Assembly (NCBI GenBank): GCA_023435565.1
Contig: JAEYRN010000031.1
Span: forward strand, 1 to 62,212
Direction: 5' to 3'
Source of the DNA: Bacillota bacterium
GTDB lineage: Bacteria > Bacillota > UBA4882 > UBA8346
DNA: 62,212 bases
How positions within the stretch are numbered: position 1 is the stretch's first letter; every line of letters begins with the position of its first letter. A model generated the notes under the pieces. The model was not told the DNA's origin, made no database searches, and saw nothing but the letters and a program-made list of their open reading frames with translations. A program made the translations under genes and the position numbers. Of this stretch, positions 56,421-62,212 are shown in pieces.

Positions 56421-58817
56421 GTGAAAACAATAATAACGTTTAAAGATGGTATTTTTCAGATAACAACTCTTAATACTAGCTATATATTTAGGATTTTACC
56501 CAGCGGGCACCTGGAAAATCTCTACTATGGAATAAAAATCAAAAGTACATCAGATTATAGTTCCCTCTATGAGAAATTCGGCGCCGGATACGGTAACAGT
56601 GTTGCTTACTCAAAAGAGGATCCCACGTTCACTCTTGATAACATCTGCCTTGAATATTCCAACAATGGCAACGGTGATTACCGGCATAGTCCAATTGAAG
56701 TAAAATTGGGAGACGGTAGTTTTTCAACGGACTTTGTCTATAAGTCTCATCGGATATATGATGGAATTTATGAGATTGATAATATGCCTTTCGCCGGTGG
56801 CGATAATACCAATACCATGACCCTTGAAATTGAACTAATCGATGAAATATCCAGTCTGATTTTGACCCTTTTTTATACTAGTTTTTATAAAAATGATACC
56901 CTTACCAGGAAGGTACGCCTAACAAACGGTAACAAAGGAAAAATCTCAATTAAAAAATTAATGAGTATGCAGCTTGATTTGCCCCAAAACGATTACACCA
57001 TGTTAACCTTCGATGGGGCATGGATTAGGGAACGCCATAAACACGAAAAAAAACTCATTTCCGGTATTTATGTTAATGAATCAACTACCGGCTCAAGTTC
57101 TAACCGGCATAATCCCCTAATGATCCTCAAAAAAAATGACGCCACAGAGTTTCATGGTCATTGTATAGCGATTAATCTGATATATAGCGGCAATCATTAT
57201 GGGGCCGTTGAGATTTCCCCCTTCCAAAAGGTACGCATAATGAATGGAATTAATCCTTATTTATTCGAATGGCAATTAGATAGCGGCGAATGTTTTATCA
57301 CTCCCGAGGCGGTACTAACCTTTAGTGCCAGTGGGCTTAATGGGATTAGTCAAAATCTCCATGAGTTTATTAAAAACCATATAGTTCGCGGCCAATGGGC
57401 AAAAAGGGAAAGGCCGATTTTGATTAATAACTGGGAGGCAACTTATTTTAATTTTAACCAGAGTAAAATCCTAAGTCTTGCAAAAGAAGCAGCCAAGCTC
57501 GGAATCGAGCTTTTTGTCCTTGATGACGGCTGGTTTGGCAATCGTAATAACGATAATTGCGCTCTTGGAGACTGGTTTGTAAACCTTAAAAAGCTTCCAG
57601 GGGACCTTAAAAGTTTGGCTGATAATATCAATAAAATGGGTATGATGTTCGGTTTGTGGTTTGAGCCGGAAATGATTAACGAAGATAGCGATCTATACCG
57701 GGCCCATCCCGACTGGGCGGTAAAAATCCCGGGAAGACGACCATCCCTTGGCAGAAATCAAATGGTCCTTGATCTAGCCAGGAAGGATGTATGTGACTAT
57801 TTAGTTGAAAAAATCTCCGATATTCTTGATAGCGCCAACATTGAGTATCTAAAATGGGATATGAACCGGCATATATCCGATTACTATTCGGTGTCCTTGG
57901 CTGAAAAACAGGGGGAATTTGCCCATCGTTATATTTTAGGGCTCTATGATATCATAAAACGGATCTGTGCTAAACACCCTCAGGTACTATTTGAATCCTG
58001 TTCAAGCGGTGGAAACCGCTTCGACTTAGGATTATTATGCTACATGCCCCAAGTATGGACTTCCGACAATACCGACGCCTGGGAAAGAATAGCCATCCAA
58101 AAGGGGACTTCTTACGGTTACCCCTTATCGTCAATGGGAGCCCATGTGTCTGCATCCCCTAATCATCAAACTTTAAGAAATACGCCCCTTGAATCGCGAT
58201 TCAATACTGCGGCATTCGGCATACTAGGGTACGAACTAGATCTTAACAGCCTCTCCCCTGCGGAAAAAAAGGCCATCAAGCTTCAAGTGGAATATTATAA
58301 AAACCACCGCCGCCTTCTCCAATTTGGTCGTTTTTATAGACTGTTTGATACGAATAATGGCGAAACATCAGCATGGATTGTGGTATCCGAGAATAAAAAA
58401 GAGGCTCTTTTGGGCTTTTATCAAAGGCTGGCTACTCCTAATCCTCCCTCCGATATCATCATAACTTATGGCCTTGATGACGATATCCTCTATAATGTAG
58501 AAGTTAGAAAACAATTTATTCGCATTAAGGTCTTTGGAAATCTGATTAATCAGGTTTCCCCGGTAAAAATAAAAGAGGATGGACTAGTCCATAATACTAT
58601 CAACAATTTTTACATGCTGGAGTCGGAAAAGGAAAGCTATACGGCTTATGGTGATCTTCTGAATAATGCTGGAATAAAAATTAAACAGCAATTTTCGGGT
58701 ATCGGATATAATGATAATGTAAGGATCATGGGCGACTTCGGATCGAGGCTTTATTATTTCAAGGCCGTTAATGATACTGGTAAAATGGGGAAGGAAGAGA
58801 TTAATTCGCAAGATTAA
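56421..58817 (+). CDS. Alpha-galactosidase, glycoside hydrolase family 36
   Basis: A 798-residue GH36 enzyme cleaving terminal alpha-galactose (melibiose, raffinose-type sugars). The N-terminal beta-sandwich (residues 1-320) precedes the TIM barrel: NNWEATYFNFN, LFVLDDGWFG, GLWFEPEMI, the nucleophile D480 in LKWDMNRH, ESCSSGGNRFDLG, and the acid/base D549 in TSDNTDAWERI. No signal peptide is seen, so it acts in the cytosol. The only in-frame start at the family N-terminus is GTG 56421, yet AAGGGG directly abuts it; a rare ATA or ACG six to twelve bases downstream would have better spacing. No sugar transporter is adjacent. Confidence 0.93.
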   Translation: MKTIITFKDGIFQITTLNTSYIFRILPSGHLENLYYGIKIKSTSDYSSLYEKFGAGYGNSVAYSKEDPTFTLDNICLEYSNNGNGDYRHSPIEVKLGDGSFSTDFVYKSHRIYDGIYEIDNMPFAGGDNTNTMTLEIELIDEISSLILTLFYTSFYKNDTLTRKVRLTNGNKGKISIKKLMSMQLDLPQNDYTMLTFDGAWIRERHKHEKKLISGIYVNESTTGSSSNRHNPLMILKKNDATEFHGHCIAINLIYSGNHYGAVEISPFQKVRIMNGINPYLFEWQLDSGECFITPEAVLTFSASGLNGISQNLHEFIKNHIVRGQWAKRERPILINNWEATYFNFNQSKILSLAKEAAKLGIELFVLDDGWFGNRNNDNCALGDWFVNLKKLPGDLKSLADNINKMGMMFGLWFEPEMINEDSDLYRAHPDWAVKIPGRRPSLGRNQMVLDLARKDVCDYLVEKISDILDSANIEYLKWDMNRHISDYYSVSLAEKQGEFAHRYILGLYDIIKRICAKHPQVLFESCSSGGNRFDLGLLCYMPQVWTSDNTDAWERIAIQKGTSYGYPLSSMGAHVSASPNHQTLRNTPLESRFNTAAFGILGYELDLNSLSPAEKKAIKLQVEYYKNHRRLLQFGRFYRLFDTNNGETSAWIVVSENKKEALLGFYQRLATPNPPSDIIITYGLDDDILYNVEVRKQFIRIKVFGNLINQVSPVKIKEDGLVHNTINNFYMLESEKESYTAYGDLLNNAGIKIKQQFSGIGYNDNVRIMGDFGSRLYYFKAVNDTGKMGKEEINSQD

Positions 58818-58877
58818 AATATTTATAAGGCTTCTAAATTGCCGGTTCAACAAGCTTCCCCCCGGCTTCCAAATTAC

Positions 58878-59513
58878 TCATAACTTATGAACACCTCCTA
58901 TTAATATCAAAATCCCCATCCCAAAATAATAAACACCGATGAGGCCGGCAGCCATTTTTCCAATGGTCTGAACTACGGATTTTTGTTTAATCAATCCCAT
59001 AAAAGGAATGGGAATGAAAAAAATTGAAGTCCCCAAAAAAAAGGTGCTGAAAAAAAGTATACTTGCCAAGAGATTTCCCCCAGAGAGAGCGGTAGTGAAG
59101 GCCAGCAAAAATGGAGGACAGAGATTTAACCCTGTCAAGATACCTAATACGACAGGAAGCAAAACAGAGCTGCGCTTTACGAAACCCGGTAAAATACCTT
59201 TGGTATATTCCGCAGCGCAAAGATTGGGACTCTTACGGAAACAAAAATAGACTAATAATCCTGCCAGTAAACAATAGGAGACTCCGAAAAGCAGCTCCCG
59301 GTAAATGCTATTTTGGTCCACTAACAAACCTAAAGCCCAGGCAAGTATAGCAAAAAATAAGTAACCTAATAATCTTCCTACTAAAAACCGGGCCAAGTCA
59401 AGGTAGTTTCGGCGTACCGTTTGTCCTTGCCCCAGTAAATAAGGTACCAATACCGGAGCGCAATATGACAAGCAAACAGTTCCATTGGCCAAACCCAACA
59501 AAAATCCTTTCAT
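58878..59513 (-). CDS. CcdA/TauE-like six-span membrane protein
   Basis: A 211-residue integral membrane protein of the DsbD/CcdA-like TauE-SafE group. Two membrane-embedded Cys-Pro sites are visible, CLSYCAPVLVPYLLG near the N-terminus and LNLCPPFLLA in the middle, each at the start of a hydrophobic repeat, as in CcdA-type thiol transporters. About six spans are predicted. Relatives pass reducing equivalents or metals across the membrane. The cluster here is distant from the HMA-TauE fusion at 36528. AGGAGG precedes the ATG. It is probably monocistronic and ends convergently with the galactosidase gene. Confidence 0.75.
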   Translation of the reverse strand: MKGFLLGLANGTVCLSYCAPVLVPYLLGQGQTVRRNYLDLARFLVGRLLGYLFFAILAWALGLLVDQNSIYRELLFGVSYCLLAGLLVYFCFRKSPNLCAAEYTKGILPGFVKRSSVLLPVVLGILTGLNLCPPFLLAFTTALSGGNLLASILFFSTFFLGTSIFFIPIPFMGLIKQKSVVQTIGKMAAGLIGVYYFGMGILILIGGVHKL

Positions 59514-59825
59514 TCTTATCCTCCTTTGGATTAGAATTGTATCAATTTACATATCAATTACGTTTATTATATTTTTTTTGAGAAGCTTCAACATCTACCG
59601 GAGGTATTATTTTTTTAATGAAATGGAAGGAGAATCGAATCCTCCTATAGGAGGAGAAAGAATAGTCGTTAGAGTAAGGAGCCGGGAGTCAATAGATCAG
59701 CGAAAAAATAGCGAATTAATTACTTTTTTCTATTAATATAGAAACTCAATAAAGGAGTTGATTTTTATAGATAGAAATAAGCATTTGGAATTAAAACTGA
59801 GTTAAACTTCTTTTTGAGGTGCTTG
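59514..59825. other. Spacer with a 16-bp perfect palindrome
   Basis: TCCTCCTATAGGAGGA (59640-59655) is a perfect 16-bp dyad. A frame of 37 codons starting near 59623 passes through it but has no convincing ribosome binding site. The spacer otherwise holds the promoters of the CcdA-like gene and the GrpB gene. Confidence 0.5.
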
Positions 59826-60410
59826 GTGTCAAAATTACTTGAACATTTGACCAATGAAGAGCTTTGGAAGCTGTTTCCGATAATTATTAGCCCACCTAAT
59901 CCCGAATGGAAGCAGAATTATTTAATTGAAAAAGTAAAAATCGAAGAGAAGATCGGAATTGATAACATCGTTAGAATAAGCCATATCGGCAGCACGGCGG
60001 TACCTGATTTACCGGCGAAACCAACTATCGATATTCTACTTGAAATAAAAGACAATACCGATCTAGAAAAACTAATATCAAATATAAAACAACTGGATTA
60101 TATCCATAGTCCTCAACCTAATAATCCCGCCCCTCATATGATGTTTATGAAAGGATATTCTCCGGAGGGGTTTAAGGGGCAAGCATATCACCTCCACGTA
60201 AGATATAGCGGAGATTGGGATGAAATCTATTTTCGAGACTATTTAATATCTCATCCTGATGCAGCCAGAGAATATGCTGATCTTAAGTTGGAACTAAAAA
60301 AGAAGTACGAGTTCGACCGGGACGGGTACACAGCTGCAAAAACCGATTTTATTAGAAAAATTACAAAATTAGCCCGGGAAGAGATGAAAAATAGATACAA
60401 GACAAGTTAA
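59826..60410 (+). CDS. GrpB family protein (UPF0157)
   Basis: A 194-residue GrpB/UPF0157 protein of the nucleotidyltransferase superfamily. Family landmarks are I-x-HIGSTAVPDLPAKPTIDILLEI (the GS..D-x-D-like core, residues 50-75), MMFMKGYSPEGFKGQAYHLHVR and the closing RDYLISHPDAAREYADLK. Proteins of this group are sometimes fused to dephospho-CoA kinase or GNAT domains, but stand-alone members have no settled substrate. Start GTG 59826 has GAGGTG just ahead; the ORF begins four codons earlier at TTG without a site. It is probably monocistronic. Confidence 0.85.
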   Translation: MSKLLEHLTNEELWKLFPIIISPPNPEWKQNYLIEKVKIEEKIGIDNIVRISHIGSTAVPDLPAKPTIDILLEIKDNTDLEKLISNIKQLDYIHSPQPNNPAPHMMFMKGYSPEGFKGQAYHLHVRYSGDWDEIYFRDYLISHPDAAREYADLKLELKKKYEFDRDGYTAAKTDFIRKITKLAREEMKNRYKTS

Positions 60411-60596
60411 GTTTCAATATAACGGTATCTCGGTTTTAGCGAAAGTCGGCGAGGCGAGAATATGAAACAAAGATTCTTCAGGCTCTGGAAGTATCAGGGC
60501 TGTTAAATAATATGTTATAATTAATCTTTCAATTCGATATTTACTCTTAAAGTCTTTGAACTAATCAAATAATACAACAAAAGGAGCGATTGATTA

Positions 60597-61346
60597 ATGG
60601 ATTTAGGTTTAAAGGACAAAGTGGCGTTGATCACGGGAAGCGCGCGCGGACTAGGCCGTGCCATTGCCGAAAAACTGGCCGGAGAAAAGGTGAAGTTAGC
60701 CATCACTGATATTAACGATACTTTGGCAACGTCAACTGCTGATGAGATTTCTCAAAAATATGGGGTCGAGACTATTGCCCTCAAACATAACGTCTCATCC
60801 GAGGAGTCAGGTAAGGAAGTTGTGAAATCGGTTATTAATCGGTTTTCGAGAATTGACATTTTGGTCAATAACGCCGGTATTACCCGCGACGCCAGACTTA
60901 TGATGATGAAACAAGACGACTGGGACTTGGTGATGGGAATCAATTTGACCGGGGCCTTTATTTGCACAAAGTTGGTATCGAAGCAAATGCTGAAACAAAA
61001 CTCGGGTAGCATTGTCAATATCGCCAGCGTCTCCGGTCTGATTGGAAACATAGGTCAGGCCAACTATTCGGCTTCCAAAGCGGGATTAATCGGTCTAACC
61101 AAAACCACCGCCCGGGAATTAGCTGAACGCGGGGTGAATGTAAACGCCATCGCACCGGGTTTTATCCAGTCCGATATGACCCATATGTTATCGGAAGAAG
61201 CATCCCAAAGATTGCTTTCCCAAATTCCCATGAATTTACCTGGTAAACCGGAAGATGTCGCTAATGTCGTTTTGTTTTTAGTCTCCGATTTGGCGAAATA
61301 TGTAACCGGACAGGTTATCAACGTTGACGGCGGAATGGTGATGTAG
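60597..61346 (+). CDS. fabG: 3-oxoacyl-ACP reductase-like SDR (FabG)
   Basis: A 249-residue classical SDR: cofactor motif TGSARGLG (13-20), NNAGI (about 91), and catalytic S144, Y157 and K161 (ANYSASKAG). VNAIAPGFIQSDMT and the C-terminal YVTGQVINVDGGMVM are the FabG signature. It reduces 3-oxoacyl-ACP (or a related beta-keto substrate) with NADPH in fatty acid synthesis. No other fab gene is adjacent, so it may be an accessory FabG rather than the housekeeping copy. AAGGAG precedes the ATG. Its stop codon lies two bases from the stop of the convergent ogt gene. Confidence 0.9.
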   Translation: MDLGLKDKVALITGSARGLGRAIAEKLAGEKVKLAITDINDTLATSTADEISQKYGVETIALKHNVSSEESGKEVVKSVINRFSRIDILVNNAGITRDARLMMMKQDDWDLVMGINLTGAFICTKLVSKQMLKQNSGSIVNIASVSGLIGNIGQANYSASKAGLIGLTKTTARELAERGVNVNAIAPGFIQSDMTHMLSEEASQRLLSQIPMNLPGKPEDVANVVLFLVSDLAKYVTGQVINVDGGMVM

Positions 61347-61348
61347 GA

Positions 61349-61897
61349 TCACCATTCTTCCTTACCTACTGGAGTACCCCGATCGACTTCAGACCGGCAA
61401 AATTCATTTTCCCGCTCCATTTCAAGTAGTTTCTCTTTTCTTTCCAACCCCCACCTATATCCCCCAAGCTTCCTATCCTTCCTAACCACCCGATGGCAAG
61501 GAATTACCAAAGCCACCGGATTATTGGCGCAGGCGCTACCCACAGCCCGCACCGCTTTGGGACTTCCAACGGTTTGAGCGATTTCTTCATAAGAACGAGT
61601 CTTACCATAAGGAATCGCCTTTAAAGCTTCATAAACCTTTAACCGGAAAGCTGTGGTTCGGATATCGACCGGCAAATCCAGATGGGGCTGCCGACCGGAG
61701 AGGTAATTCACAATCACTCCAACCGTTTCTTTTAACCCGGTTTGATCAAGTTTCAATTCCGCCTCTAAAAACTCCGTCTGTAAAAACTCGACTAAACTCT
61801 CATCGTTATCTCCCAAACTTACCGCGCAGATCCCTTGCTCGGTTGCTCCCACTAACAACCGGCCGAAAGGCGAATCATTAATCGCATACCTAATCAT
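61349..61897 (-). CDS. ogt: Methylated-DNA-protein cysteine methyltransferase (Ogt)
   Basis: A 182-residue DNA repair protein that removes methyl groups from O6-methylguanine by irreversible transfer to its own cysteine. The acceptor is C134 in VIPCHRVV, with the helix-turn-helix IPYGKTRSYEEIAQTVGSPKAVRAVGSA and the Asn hinge GSACANNPV typical of the family, and the closing GGYRWGLERKEKLL. The ORF is open 60 codons further upstream, but GGGGGAAG before the ATG at 61897 and the family N-terminus (MIRYAINDSPFG) decide the start. It is convergent with fabG and stands alone. Confidence 0.93.
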   Translation of the reverse strand: MIRYAINDSPFGRLLVGATEQGICAVSLGDNDESLVEFLQTEFLEAELKLDQTGLKETVGVIVNYLSGRQPHLDLPVDIRTTAFRLKVYEALKAIPYGKTRSYEEIAQTVGSPKAVRAVGSACANNPVALVIPCHRVVRKDRKLGGYRWGLERKEKLLEMERENEFCRSEVDRGTPVGKEEW

Positions 61898-62045
61898 TAA
61901 TTCTTCCCCCCGCCTTTGTAAGTTAATTGATTTCATTTTATTACACCTTATGCAATTATTATAGCGTATAAAATTTGATAAATATATCCGGTTTATGTGT
62001 GTAATATTTATAAAAAAAGATTGTTGTAAAATGCTCCGCTGTAAA

Positions 62046-62064
62046 CCGTGAGGTAAACTCACGG
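62046..62064. repeat. Stem-loop upstream of the putative intron
   Basis: CCGTGAG (62046-62052) and CTCACGG (62058-62064) form a perfect 7-bp stem with a GTAAA loop, 24 bp before the predicted intron start. Several bacterial group II introns insert shortly after such stem-loops, so it may be part of the target. Confidence 0.5.
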
Positions 62065-62088
62065 CTACAAGGTGCAAGCCATCCCTGG

Positions 62089-62212
62089 GTGCGCCACGAT
62101 GCGCACGAATGCCAGCCGGTGAAAGTCCGGTTCAACTAATAGCCATTCAGTTGAAAGAGAATGAGGATACTGCAACCAGCGATGGATGAGTATAAGCCCT
62201 CAAACTCAAGTG
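62089..62212 (+). mobile_element. Putative 5' end of a group II intron (truncated by window)
   Basis: From 62089 the sequence begins GTGCGCC, matching the GUGYG 5' consensus of group II introns, followed by GATGCGCACGAATGCCAGCC and GGTGAAAGTCCGG, phrases typical of bacterial intron domain I. The rest of domain I, the reverse transcriptase ORF and the 3' end would lie outside the window. The 5' exon would end CATCCCTGG. Recognition rests on motif memory, not on a folded structure. Confidence 0.6.

Noticed and set aside
59623..59736. 37-codon frame through the 16-bp palindrome
   Set aside because: No convincing ribosome binding site or recognisable sequence; the palindrome itself is reported.

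Overview
The window looks like chromosomal DNA of an AT-rich, spore-former-type Firmicute that also has an outer membrane. The Firmicute side rests on an S-box (SAM-I) riboswitch, strong AGGAGG ribosome binding sites with many TTG/GTG starts, an Rrf2 regulator beside cysK, and a prkA-yhbH-spoVR operon. The outer-membrane side rests on a porin-like beta-barrel protein ending in Phe, encoded in one operon with a LolA-like periplasmic protein and an RND/MMPL exporter. No rRNA, tRNA or CRISPR array was recognised.

Layout. (1) 1-11.8 kb is a plastic accessory region: a MazF-type toxin pair, a HEPN/MNT pair, a decayed acetyltransferase copy, and small stand-alone genes (GNAT, VOC, RDD, DUF2809, HXXEE, FMN-binding, Crp). 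Three copies of a structured 230-400 bp repeat (called R2 here) interrupt it. (2) 11.8-24.5 kb holds a CrtI-like oxidoreductase, a chloramphenicol acetyltransferase/class D beta-lactamase pair, an AlaA-type aminotransferase with a MocR regulator, an M23-like membrane protein with lost zinc ligands, two secreted TPR proteins and a Uma2 nuclease. (3) 24.7-31.4 kb is a sulfur amino acid block: cysK, a three-cysteine Rrf2 regulator, an uncharacterised Fe-S/GTPase/ABC-ATPase operon, and riboswitch-controlled metY-metA. (4) 31.4-38.4 kb is a metal (probably copper) block: two-component system, CopZ, CopA, an HMA-TauE-cupredoxin fusion and an odd cysteine-bearing receiver domain. (5) 38.7-43.9 kb is the tetR-MMPL-LolA-barrel operon. 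(6) 43.9-48.3 kb is again accessory: a HepT/MntA pair, broken genes, a small HTH protein and a nine-unit 21-bp array. (7) 48.3-62.2 kb holds two EF-hand-like paralogues, the sporulation/stress trio, a GH36 alpha-galactosidase, FabG, Ogt, and at the right edge what looks like the 5' end of a group II intron.

Two repeat families stand out. A palindromic element of about 115 bp (called PR here) has full copies near 11.3, 22.1 and 36.4 kb and a solo end near 0.17 kb; its inner hairpin shows paired base changes between copies. R2 (2.4, 4.5 and 6.3 kb) keeps several hairpins, and the terminal one is preserved as a hairpin although its sequence differs. The most interesting candidates for undescribed biology are these elements, the 21-bp heptad-like array, the Fe-S/GTPase/ABC operon, and the receiver with a C-x2-C-x3-C insertion beside copper genes.
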